NCBI GenBank assembly: GCA_046758005.1
Contig: JBHHZJ010000091.1
Location: 1-13,747, forward strand
Length of the DNA: 13,747 nt
From: JBHHZJ01 sp046758005
Lineage (GTDB): Bacteria; Pseudomonadota; Alphaproteobacteria; Kiloniellales; J153
Direction: 5' to 3'
Part shown: in pieces, positions 1 through 6,638 of the stretch
Position numbering within the stretch: the first letter of the stretch is position 1
Layout of the letters: each line of letters begins with the position of its first letter
Program-made: the position numbers and the translations under genes
Notes under the pieces: model-generated
Databases searched by the model: none
What the model was told of the DNA's origin: nothing
What the model saw: only the letters and a program-made list of their open reading frames with translations

Positions 1-2409
1 GCGCGCGGCCGGCGTGTCGACCGGCTCGGCCAGCGGCGGCGCGCCGAAGGAGGCTGCGGCGCGCTCCGGCGGCGCCGTCCCGTAGAGCGTGGTGCGCTGA
101 CGCGGCGTGCGACCGATCGCGCGGATCAGCGCCTCCATGCGTTCGGGCGCCATCTCCTGGCCGTGGGCGGCGCCGGCCGAGCGGGTGATGGTCTCGTTCA
201 TGAGTGTGCCGCCGAGGTCGTTGGCGCCGGCGCGCAGGCAGGCGCGCGCGCCCGCGGGCCCCATCTTCACCCACGAGGTCTGGATGTTCGTGATGAGCGG
301 GTGGAGCGCCAGCCGCGCGACCGCGTGCATCAGCACCGCCTCGCGGAAACTCGGCCCGCGCCGGGCGCGGCCCTTGAGGTACAGCGGCGCCTCCATGTGC
401 ACGAACGGCAGCGGCACGAACTCGGTGAACCCGCCCGTGTTCGCCTGCAGCGCGCGCACGCGCAGCAGGTGCCGCGCCCAGTGCGCCGGGTGATCCACGT
501 GCCCGAACATGATCGTCGCGGTGCTGCGCAGGCCGAGGCCGTGGGCGGTCTCCATGACCTCCAGCCACTGCGCGGTGCCGACCTTGTCCGGGCAGATGAC
601 GGCGCGCACCTCGTCGTCGAGCACCTCCGCGGCGGTGCCGGGCAGCGTGCCCAGGCCGGCCTCCTTGAGCGCCTGCAGGAATGCCGCGATCGACAGGCCG
701 AGCGTTCGCGCCCCGTGCCAGACCTCGAGCGGCGAGAAGGCGTGGACGTGCAGCTCTGGGACCGCGGTCTTCACGCGCCGGCACAGGTCGAGATAGGTCC
801 GGCCGTCGTATTCGGGGTGGATGCCGCCCTGCATGCAGACCTCGGTGGCGCCGCGGGCCCACGCCTCGCTCGCCCGGCGCTCGATCTCGGCGTGCTCCAG
901 GTCGTAGGGCCTCCCGCGCAGGTTCGCGCTCAGCCGGCCCTTGGAGAAGGCGCAGAACCCGCAGCGGAAGGTGCAGACGTTGGTGTAGTTGATGTTGCGG
1001 TTGACGACATAAGTCACCGCGTCGCCGCAGGCCTCGGCCCGCAACTCGTCGGCGGCGGCGCACACGGCGGCGAAGTCCGCGCCGCGCGCCTCGAACAGCG
1101 CGGCGATATCGCTCGCGCCCGGCGCGCGGCCCTTGGCCGCCCGGGCGAGGATCGCCCCCAGCGTGCCCGTGGCGCGGGGCGCGCGGCCCAATTGTGCCGT
1201 TTCCGCCGCCGGGAGATCGCCCTGGGTCCCGGGCGACCAGTCGTCGGCTCGGGCGTGGCCGGTGCCGTCGACCGCACGCAGGACGGCGGTGTGGAACCTC
1301 GGATCCAGCCAGCGCGCGGCTTCGCGCACGTACCCGGGATAGATCGCCAGGCGCTCGGTCAGGGTCTTGCCCGCCGCCGCCGTTTGCGCCGCCAGCGCGT
1401 CCACGTGCGGCCACGGTGCCTCGGGGTTGACGTGGTCCGGCGTCACCGGCGAGACGCCGCCCCAGTCGTTGATCCCAGCGCGCACGAGCGCGTCGAGCTG
1501 GCCCCGCTGCAGGTTCGGCGGCGCCTGGAGGTTCATCTCCGTCCCGAGGACGATGCGGGCGAGCGCGACGGTCCACAGGTGGTCCTCCAGCGTCGGTTCG
1601 GGCGCGCCCGCCATGCGCGTGCCCGGCTTGGCGCGGAAGTTCTGGACGATGACCTCCTGGATGTGGCCGGCGCTCTCGTGCAGGTCGCGCAGCGCGAGCA
1701 GCGACTCGATCCGCTCGCGCCGCGTCTCGCCGATCCCGATCAGGAGGCCCGAGGTGAAGGGGACCTGCGCCTCCCCGGCCAAGCGAACCGTTTCCAGGCG
1801 CGCCGCGGGCGCCTTGTCGGGCGAGCCGTAATGCGGCCCGCCCTTGCGGCACAGCCGCTGCGAGACCGATTCGAGCATGAGGCCCTGGGACACGGACGCC
1901 GCGCGCAGGCGCGCGATGTCCCCGGCCGACATGACGCCCGGATTGACGTGCGGGAACAGCCCGGTCTCGTCGAACACCAGGCGCGCCATGTCCGCGAGAT
2001 AGGCGAGCGTGCACTCGTATCCCAGGCGCGCAAGCGCCTCGCGCGCGGCGCGGTAGCGCCGCTCCGGCTTGTCGCCCAGCGTGAACAGCGCCTCCTTGCA
2101 GCCGGCCGCCGCCCCCGCCCGCGCGATGTCGAGGACACTCTCGGGCGAAAGGTAGGCCGCCTCGCCCCGGCGCGGCGGATGCGCGAAGGTACAATAGTGG
2201 CACACGTCGCGGCACAGTTGCGTCAGGGGGATGAAGACCTTGCGCGAATAGGTCACGACGTTGCCGTGGCTCCGATCGCGCAACCGCGCGGCCACCGCCA
2301 TGAGCGCCGCCAAGTCGTCGCAGGCCGCCAGGGCGAGAGCCTCCTCGTGCGAAGGCCGCAAACCGTCCGCAGCCACGGCGAGGGCCGCTCGCCAGTCGTC
2401 GCGTCTCAT
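1..2409 (-). CDS. fbiC: FbiC: bifunctional F0 (7,8-didemethyl-8-hydroxy-5-deazariboflavin) synthase, CofG-CofH fusion; 3' end cut by window edge
   Basis: Makes the deazaflavin chromophore Fo of coenzyme F420 from tyrosine and the flavin precursor 5-amino-6-ribitylamino-uracil, using two radical-SAM domains in the cytoplasm. Both clusters are readable: the N-terminal CofG domain has CRDVCHYC (C66, C70, C73) after the typical VTYSRKVFIPLTQ, and the C-terminal CofH domain has C479, C483, C486 after NRNINYTNVC, followed by FSKGR. The 803 visible codons run from ATG at 2409 to base 1 with no stop seen. The segment GRTPRQRTTLYG near base 90 resembles the family C-terminus, so little is missing (fused FbiC proteins are about 850 residues). 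The start overlaps the cofC stop by 4 nt (ATGA, 2406-2409), indicating translational coupling as last gene of the F420 operon. The fused form is typical of aerobic bacteria; archaea carry cofG and cofH separately. Identity is very secure. Confidence 0.96.
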   Translation of the reverse strand, partial: MRRDDWRAALAVAADGLRPSHEEALALAACDDLAALMAVAARLRDRSHGNVVTYSRKVFIPLTQLCRDVCHYCTFAHPPRRGEAAYLSPESVLDIARAGAAAGCKEALFTLGDKPERRYRAAREALARLGYECTLAYLADMARLVFDETGLFPHVNPGVMSAGDIARLRAASVSQGLMLESVSQRLCRKGGPHYGSPDKAPAARLETVRLAGEAQVPFTSGLLIGIGETRRERIESLLALRDLHESAGHIQEVIVQNFRAKPGTRMAGAPEPTLEDHLWTVALARIVLGTEMNLQAPPNLQRGQLDALVRAGINDWGGVSPVTPDHVNPEAPWPHVDALAAQTAAAGKTLTERLAIYPGYVREAARWLDPRFHTAVLRAVDGTGHARADDWSPGTQGDLPAAETAQLGRAPRATGTLGAILARAAKGRAPGASDIAALFEARGADFAAVCAAADELRAEACGDAVTYVVNRNINYTNVCTFRCGFCAFSKGRLSANLRGRPYDLEHAEIERRASEAWARGATEVCMQGGIHPEYDGRTYLDLCRRVKTAVPELHVHAFSPLEVWHGARTLGLSIAAFLQALKEAGLGTLPGTAAEVLDDEVRAVICPDKVGTAQWLEVMETAHGLGLRSTATIMFGHVDHPAHWARHLLRVRALQANTGGFTEFVPLPFVHMEAPLYLKGRARRGPSFREAVLMHAVARLALHPLITNIQTSWVKMGPAGARACLRAGANDLGGTLMNETITRSAGAAHGQEMAPERMEALIRAIGRTPRQRTTLYGTAPPERAAASFGAPPLAEPVDTPAAR

Positions 2410-3071
2410 CCCCAACCCCCCGCCGACGCCGCTCCGACCGCAAGCACGGCGTGGCTGCGGGTGCGCGGGGGCCGGGCCAGAAGCGCACGCAGGTCCGCGG
2501 GCGTATCCACGTCGAGGCCGAGCCCGGAAAGCCTCACGACGGTCGGTGCGATCCCGCGCCTGCGCGCGGCCTCGAGGTGGCGGGCCAGGCTGTCCTCGCC
2601 GAAGCAGGGCGCAATGACATCGGGCGGCGAGCAGGCGAGCCCGTTGGTCCCCTCGCCGTCCCGCGCCGGCACCAGGGTGACCGCCGGCGCGCCTTGGTGG
2701 GCCGCGAGGATCCTTTGGATTTCGGCGGCGGTGACCAGCGGCACGTCCGCCGGCACGACCAGCATCGGCGCGCAGCCCTTCGCGGCCAGGACCCGCGCCG
2801 CGCCGCGCACGGCGGCGTTGAGGTCCGGAGGCCCGGTCTCGGCGAGGACGCGCGCTCCGAATTTCCGCGTCAGGCAAATGACGTCCCGATCGGCGCTGAC
2901 CACGGCGATGCCCGCGAGCCCACGCGCCGCGCCGAGCGCGCCGAGCACGTCCTCGAGCATCGCCCGCGCGAGCGCGCGCCGCTCCGCGGGCGCGAGCACG
3001 TCGGCGAGGCGGTGCTTGGCCGCGTCCAGCCTCTTGACCGGCACGACGGCCCAGGTCGCGCGACCGGTCAT
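2406..3071 (-). CDS. cofC: CofC/FbiD: 2-phospholactate / phosphoenolpyruvate guanylyltransferase
   Basis: Transfers GMP from GTP to a three-carbon phospho-acid, giving the unstable guanylylated intermediate used by CofD. The acid is 2-phospho-L-lactate in archaea, PEP in mycobacterial FbiD and 3-phosphoglycerate in some proteobacteria; which one is used here cannot be read from sequence. 221 aa, a usual length for this nucleotidyltransferase-fold family. Visible: the N-terminal nucleotide-binding stretch VVPVKRLDAAKHRL (residues 9-22, K13 and K19), PADVPL with D109, the GEGTN loop (139-143), FGEDSLARH (157-165) and LDVDTPADL (186-194). I chose ATG at 3071 because it overlaps the cofD stop as ATGA and places the family motif at residue 9; an in-frame ATG at 3089 would add six unconserved residues. 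It overlaps fbiC downstream by 4 nt in the same way. Confidence 0.92.
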   Translation of the reverse strand: MTGRATWAVVPVKRLDAAKHRLADVLAPAERRALARAMLEDVLGALGAARGLAGIAVVSADRDVICLTRKFGARVLAETGPPDLNAAVRGAARVLAAKGCAPMLVVPADVPLVTAAEIQRILAAHQGAPAVTLVPARDGEGTNGLACSPPDVIAPCFGEDSLARHLEAARRRGIAPTVVRLSGLGLDVDTPADLRALLARPPRTRSHAVLAVGAASAGGWG

Positions 3072-4117
3072 GGAACCGCGGCCTTGCATGCGGTTCCGGC
3101 GCCCCGCGTACGCGTGTCGATCCGCTCGGCGAACGCCAGTACTTCGCGCGCGAGGGCGATCCGGTCCTCGAGGCTCGTCATGACGGTCTGCGCCAGCGCG
3201 CTCGGCGACGGAATGGCCCGCGCGGCTTTGTCGCCGTCCGCCTGGTCCAGAACGAACCCGTCGAGCAGTCCTTCATAATGTCGGGCGACCGCCGCCGGGG
3301 TCCTGGGGACGCCGAGCTCCTCCATGATCTTGGCGGTCGGGCCCTTGACCGCGCGTCCGCCGACGATGGGCGAGACCGCGACGACGGGCGCGCAGCAGGC
3401 GGCCAGCGCCTCGCGCACGCCCGGCACGGCGAGGATGGGGCCGATGCTGAGATAGGGGTTCGACGGACAGATCACGACGGCGCGCAGGCGCGGGTCCGAC
3501 AGCGCCTCCATGAAGGCCGGGTGCGGCTTCGCCGTCGCCGCGCCCTCGAAAGTGATGGCGGCGACGCGGGGCGCGCATTTCAACTTGACGAAATAATGCT
3601 GGAACGGCAGCGGGCCGCCGTCGGTTTGCACGACGGTCCGCACGGGATCATCGCTCATCGGCAGGACTCGGGCGCGGATTCCCAGCCGCCGGCACACCAC
3701 GCCGCAGACCGCGGACAGGCTCTGCCCGGCCTTGAGCGCCGCGGTGCGCAGGACGTGCAGGGCGAGATCCCCGTCGCCCAGGCGGAACCAGGTCTCGCCG
3801 CCCAGGGCCTCCAAGGCCGACATGAACGTCCAGGTCTCATCGCTCCGGCCCCAGCCGGTCCGTGGATTGGCGAGCCCGGCGAGGGTGTAGAGAACCGTGT
3901 CGATGTCCGGCGAGACGTGCAGGCCCAGGTGCTCGAAGTCGTCGCCGGTGTTGGCCACGACGGTCAGCTCGTCGGGCGCCAGGGCGCGGTACAGGCCGAG
4001 GGCGAGCTTGGCCCCGCCGACGCCGCCGCACAGCGCGAGCACCGGGCGGTTGCCCCCCTTGCCGGCGCGCACGGCGGCGCCGGCCTTTCTGCACGCGGTG
4101 GTGGTCTGGCGCGTCAC
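3068..4117 (-). CDS. cofD: CofD/FbiA: 2-phospho-L-lactate (or dehydro) transferase of F420 biosynthesis
   Basis: Transfers the phospholactyl or phosphoenolpyruvyl group from the CofC product to Fo, giving F420-0 or dehydro-F420-0. 349 aa from GTG. Family blocks are all visible: GGVGGAK (31-37), ANTGDD (55-60), SPDIDTVLYTLAG (69-81), WFRLGDGDLALH (110-121), PMSDD (153-157), CPSNPYLSIGPIL (217-229) and SPIVGGRAVKGP (249-260). The start was set at GTG 4117 because that codon overlaps the cofE stop (GTGA, 4114-4117), repeating the coupling pattern of the operon. An in-frame upstream start would extend the protein well into cofE with unconserved sequence. About 25 residues precede the first conserved strand, slightly longer than in many homologues, so an internal start is possible. 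Cytoplasmic, no signal peptide. Confidence 0.95.
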   Translation of the reverse strand: MTRQTTTACRKAGAAVRAGKGGNRPVLALCGGVGGAKLALGLYRALAPDELTVVANTGDDFEHLGLHVSPDIDTVLYTLAGLANPRTGWGRSDETWTFMSALEALGGETWFRLGDGDLALHVLRTAALKAGQSLSAVCGVVCRRLGIRARVLPMSDDPVRTVVQTDGGPLPFQHYFVKLKCAPRVAAITFEGAATAKPHPAFMEALSDPRLRAVVICPSNPYLSIGPILAVPGVREALAACCAPVVAVSPIVGGRAVKGPTAKIMEELGVPRTPAAVARHYEGLLDGFVLDQADGDKAARAIPSPSALAQTVMTSLEDRIALAREVLAFAERIDTRTRGAGTACKAAVP

Positions 4118-4884
4118 CGGAACAGGTCCTGCTCCTTCGGCCGGCGCAACGCCCGCGCGTCGCTGTCCGGGGCGTCCCAATCGAGGCCGCGGACCAGCAC
4201 CGCCGGGGTCGCCTCGTCGGCCTGGCCCATCAGGAGCGAGGCCGCGGCCGCCACCTCGTCGGCGAAGCCGACCTGCGTCACCTCGAGCCGGCGTCCGTAG
4301 AGGTCGCTCCGACCGATCATATCATAGAGCGCGGGCACCCCGGCGGCGCCGAGCGCGACGCCCACGACCCCGTTGCGCCAGGCGCGCCCGACGCTGTCGT
4401 TGACGATGACGCCGAGCTCGACGCCGTAGCGCCGATCCAGCCGCGCCTTCAGGGCGGCGCAGGTGGCGTCCGGATCCTCGGGCAGGAGGAGAACCCGCTC
4501 CGCGTTCCCCGCCGGCCCCAGGTTCGACCGGTCGATGCCGGCGTTGGCCATGACGAAGCCCAGCCGGTGTACGGCCACGATGACGCCCGGCTTGTGGCGC
4601 AGCACCTCCGCCGACTCGGACAGGATGACCTCGACCAGCCGCGGGTCCTTGTCCGTCGCCCGCGCCAGTGCCCGCGCCGGGGCCGAGGGCGAGACCGCGG
4701 CGAGGTCGACGTAGCGCCCCTCCGCCTTCGAGACGATCTTCTGCGCGATCACCAGGATGTCGCGCCGCCGCGGGATGAGACGCGCGCGGTCGATCGCGTC
4801 GATCAGAAGCGCGCCGAGGTCGTCGCCGGGGCGGACGTGGGGCAGGTCCGGGACGGCGGTCAAGGTCGCGGCGCGCGGGCTCAT
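4114..4884 (-). CDS. cofE: CofE: coenzyme F420-0:L-glutamate ligase (stand-alone)
   Basis: GTP-dependent ligase that adds L-glutamates, including gamma-linked ones, to F420-0 to form the F420-n tail. 256 aa, the size of a stand-alone CofE; it lacks the roughly 200-residue nitroreductase-like domain fused in mycobacterial FbiB, which reduces dehydro-F420-0. Visible motifs: VRPGDDLGALL (17-27), ILVIAQKIVSKAEGR (43-57), DKDPRLVEVIL (78-88), GFVMANAGIDRSN (109-121), LLLPEDPDA (132-140), VNDSVGRAWRNG (161-172, where many homologues have a DTFGRPWR-like block), GRRLEVTQVGFADEVAAAA (197-215) and VLVRGL (229-234). The start ATG at 4884 lies 13 nt after the npdG stop with a GAGGCGG stretch between them. 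If the intermediate is the PEP-derived dehydro form, a separate reductase outside this window would be needed. Confidence 0.94.
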   Translation of the reverse strand: MSPRAATLTAVPDLPHVRPGDDLGALLIDAIDRARLIPRRRDILVIAQKIVSKAEGRYVDLAAVSPSAPARALARATDKDPRLVEVILSESAEVLRHKPGVIVAVHRLGFVMANAGIDRSNLGPAGNAERVLLLPEDPDATCAALKARLDRRYGVELGVIVNDSVGRAWRNGVVGVALGAAGVPALYDMIGRSDLYGRRLEVTQVGFADEVAAAASLLMGQADEATPAVLVRGLDWDAPDSDARALRRPKEQDLFR

Positions 4885-4897
4885 GGCTCGTGCCGCC

Positions 4898-5581
4898 TCA
4901 GCCGCCGGCGGCCGCCTCCGAGACCTTGGCGGTGATGCGGATGCCCGCTCCGTCCACCTTGTAGCGCTTGTTGATCCCGATCAGCACCGAGGTGAGCGCC
5001 TCGGCGGCGGCAGAGTTGGCGAGCGGCCCGGCGTGCAGGCCGCGCAGGCCGAGCGCTTCCACCAGCTTGATGACCTCGTCCCGCGCGGCCGGATTGTCGC
5101 CGCACACGAGGACGTCGCAGTCGACCTCGCCGTCGCGCGCAAGCTTGTGGGCGGCCACGTTCTGGAACGCGGAGACGACCTCGACCGCCGGGCCCAGGAT
5201 CTCCTGCGCGGCCTGCGCGGCCGAGCCTTGCGGTGGGAGCTGCACCCGGGCGACCTTGGGCGGGACCAGCGGGACCGTGGCGTCGACGACGATCTTGCCC
5301 GCGACCGAGCCCTTGATCTGCGACAGGATCGCCTCGTGGTGGGCGAACGGCACGGTGACGACCACGATATCGGCCGCCGCCGCCGCGGCGCCGTTGCCCA
5401 GCCCGCGCGGGGCCGGCGCACCCTCGGCCACGCGCAACTCGCGCGCCGCCGCTTGGGCCTTCTCGGCGCTGCGCGAGCCGACGATGACCGGATACCCGGC
5501 GGCCGCCCACTTTCTGGCGAGCGCGCCGCCCAGCGCACCGGTGCCACCGACGACCGCGACCGTGGGACGGGAAGGTGTCAT
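4898..5581 (-). CDS. npdG: NpdG/Fno: NADPH-dependent F420 reductase (F420H2:NADP+ oxidoreductase)
   Basis: Moves hydride between NADP(H) and F420; in aerobic bacteria it usually supplies F420H2 from NADPH. 227 aa, the normal size for the family. The N-terminal Rossmann fold shows VAVVGGTGALGGALA (8-22), then VIVGSRSAEKA (32-42) whose Ser-Arg pair fits NADPH 2'-phosphate recognition. Further family blocks are DIVVVTVPFAHHE (71-83), VDATVPL (99-105), SAFQNVAAHKL (137-147) and CDVLVCGDN (155-163). It is the first gene of the F420 block, preceded by a near-consensus GAGGAGC Shine-Dalgarno 4 nt before ATG. An overlapping 209-codon frame at 4881-5510 is a Gly/Arg-rich shadow. It is the only F420-using redox enzyme in the window, so the final consumer of F420H2 is not visible. 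Confidence 0.93.
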   Translation of the reverse strand: MTPSRPTVAVVGGTGALGGALARKWAAAGYPVIVGSRSAEKAQAAARELRVAEGAPAPRGLGNGAAAAAADIVVVTVPFAHHEAILSQIKGSVAGKIVVDATVPLVPPKVARVQLPPQGSAAQAAQEILGPAVEVVSAFQNVAAHKLARDGEVDCDVLVCGDNPAARDEVIKLVEALGLRGLHAGPLANSAAAEALTSVLIGINKRYKVDGAGIRITAKVSEAAAGG

Positions 5582-5585
5582 TCGC

Positions 5586-5592
5586 GCTCCTC
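5586..5592 (-). promoter_or_regulatory. Strong Shine-Dalgarno of npdG
   Basis: The minus strand reads GAGGAGC, spaced 4 nt (GCGA) from the npdG ATG. It is one of the two clearest ribosome binding sites in the window and supports the chosen npdG start. It also fits npdG being the leading gene of the F420 block, whose later cistrons rely on stop-start overlaps. Confidence 0.7.
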
Positions 5593-5602
5593 GGACCGAC
5601 GG

Positions 5603-5638
5603 CCCGTTCGAGGGACCGACGTCCCGCCGGCGAACGGG
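5603..5638 (-). terminator. Nested hairpin between pxpA and npdG (possible attenuator or terminator)
   Basis: An outer perfect 8-bp inverted repeat (cccgttcg at 5603-5610, cgaacggg at 5631-5638) encloses an inner 5-bp repeat (gggac 5612-5616, gtccc 5621-5625) with a CGAC loop. It occupies most of the 70-nt gap between the pxpA stop and the npdG start. There is no U-tract after it in the leftward direction, so it is not a classical intrinsic terminator. It could attenuate read-through from pxpA into the F420 genes, stabilise mRNA, or simply reflect GC-rich sequence. Confidence 0.4.
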
Positions 5639-5651
5639 GTTCGCAGCGGCC

Positions 5652-6428
5652 CTAACCGATCCCCAACTCGGTGAGCGTGACGATCCGTATGCCGGTCTCT
5701 TCCAGGCCCTCGCGCACGGCGCGCGCGAGGGCCGCCGCCGTCGTCTCGTCGCCGTGCACGCACACGGTGTCGATGCGCCTGGCCAGGCGCTTGCCGCTGC
5801 GCGAGACGATCTCCTGGCGCTGGACCATGCGCATCACGTTCTCCCGGGCGACCCGCGGGTCCCTGATCACCGAATCGGGCACATCGCGCGGCGTCAGGTT
5901 GCCGTCGTCCTCGTAGGTGCGGTCGGCGAACGCCTCGCGCGCGACCGCCAGGCCGAGCTTTTCGGCCGCGCGCTCCATCTCGGACCCGGACAGGGCGACG
6001 TAGATCAGGTCGCGGTCCACCGTCCGGATCGCCCGGCCGACCGCCATGGCCAGGTCCGCGTCCTCGGCCGCCATGTTGTTCAGGGCGCCGTGCGGCTTGA
6101 CGTGGGTGACCTCGAGGCTGGCGTAGCTGGCGATCGCCTGGAGCGCGCCGATCTGGTAGGCCACCGCGTATTCGAGATCCTCCGGCGACATGTCGATCCG
6201 CCGCCGGCCGAAACCCCACAGGTCGTCGAAACCGGGGTGGGCGCCGACGCTCACGCCTTCCTCCTTGGCCCGCGTCACCAGCCGGTACATGGTGCGCGCG
6301 TCGCCGGCGTGGAAGCCGCAGGCCACGTTGGCCGAGCGGACGATCTTCAGCAGGGCCTCGTCGTCGCCGATGCTGTAGGCGCCGAAGCTTTCGCCCATGT
6401 CCGCGTTCAGGTTGATCTGGTCGACCAT
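5652..6428 (-). CDS. pxpA: PxpA: 5-oxoprolinase subunit A (LamB/YcsF family)
   Basis: Subunit of the three-part prokaryotic 5-oxoprolinase, which opens 5-oxo-L-proline (pyroglutamate) to L-glutamate with ATP hydrolysis. 258 aa against about 245 for E. coli PxpA. The LamB/YcsF signature blocks are clear: INLNADMGESFG (5-16), VACGFHAGD (35-43), GAHPGFDDLWGFGRR (62-76), THVKPHGALNN (108-118), ADRTYEDDGNLTPR (168-181) and CVHGDE (223-228). I use ATG at 6428, preceded by GCGAGAGA; an in-frame start at 6545 would add 39 unconserved Pro/Gly/Arg-rich residues running through the promoter region. It is transcribed away from pxpBC, with which it is normally co-directional, and towards the F420 genes. 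It may be the first gene of a six-gene transcript or monocistronic if the hairpin at 5603-5638 stops it. Confidence 0.94.
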   Translation of the reverse strand: MVDQINLNADMGESFGAYSIGDDEALLKIVRSANVACGFHAGDARTMYRLVTRAKEEGVSVGAHPGFDDLWGFGRRRIDMSPEDLEYAVAYQIGALQAIASYASLEVTHVKPHGALNNMAAEDADLAMAVGRAIRTVDRDLIYVALSGSEMERAAEKLGLAVAREAFADRTYEDDGNLTPRDVPDSVIRDPRVARENVMRMVQRQEIVSRSGKRLARRIDTVCVHGDETTAAALARAVREGLEETGIRIVTLTELGIG

Positions 6429-6638
6429 TCTCTCGCGTGAAATCGCCGATCGGTCCCGCCCGCCGCCTCCGACGCGGCCCGGGCGCGCGGGCCGGGATGG
6501 TTTGTTTCCGGGGCCGGGAAATGGTATTAAGATTATGAAGACCATACAATAGGTCTATTGACGGAATCAACACGCGCATGGTTGGCGCCGGCCCGGCCCC
6601 GGCGGCCGCGCGGCAGTCTACGCCAGCAGGGCACCGCC
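6429..6638. promoter_or_regulatory. Divergent promoter region between pxpA and pxpB
   Basis: This 210-nt non-coding gap contains the only clearly AT-rich stretch in the window (about 6500-6570) and separates divergent genes, so promoters for both directions should lie here. A possible rightward promoter is TTGTTT (6502-6507), a 17-nt spacer, and TATTAA (6525-6530). Another -10-like hexamer is TACAAT (6545-6550). On the opposite strand CATAAT (6537-6532) could serve pxpA, without a convincing -35. ATGGT (6521-6525) and ACCAT (6541-6545) form a spaced inverted repeat. Box assignments are by eye and weak; the region call itself is firm. Confidence 0.65.
6539..6556. promoter_or_regulatory. Candidate operator: AGACC-N8-GGTCT inverted repeat
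   Basis: A perfect 5-bp inverted repeat (agacc 6539-6543, ggtct 6552-6556) flanks the TACAAT hexamer in the divergent pxpA/pxpB promoter region. The half-sites AGACC and GGTCT resemble those bound by HutC-type GntR regulators (NagR/DasR-like TGGTCTAGACCA), but here in the reversed, everted order. The GntR/UTRA gene 2 kb downstream is the natural candidate binder. I see no copy upstream of that gene or of the molybdenum hydroxylase operon, so the assignment is speculative. Confidence 0.35.

Noticed and set aside
163..3183. A 1006-codon open frame on the plus strand
   Set aside because: It is exactly antisense to fbiC and cofC in codon register, which at this GC content produces long stop-free antisense frames. 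Its translation is Arg/Gly/Ala-rich without family motifs, while the minus strand shows full radical-SAM motifs.
4881..5510. A 209-codon minus-strand frame overlapping npdG
   Set aside because: It is the alternative frame of npdG with Gly/Arg-rich sequence and no motifs; npdG itself shows an intact Rossmann fold.
6429..6545. N-terminal extension of PxpA from ATG 6545
   Set aside because: The 39 extra residues are Pro/Gly/Arg-rich and unlike the family, they run through the AT-rich promoter region, and MVDQINLNADMGE at 6428 is the usual beginning of the fold.
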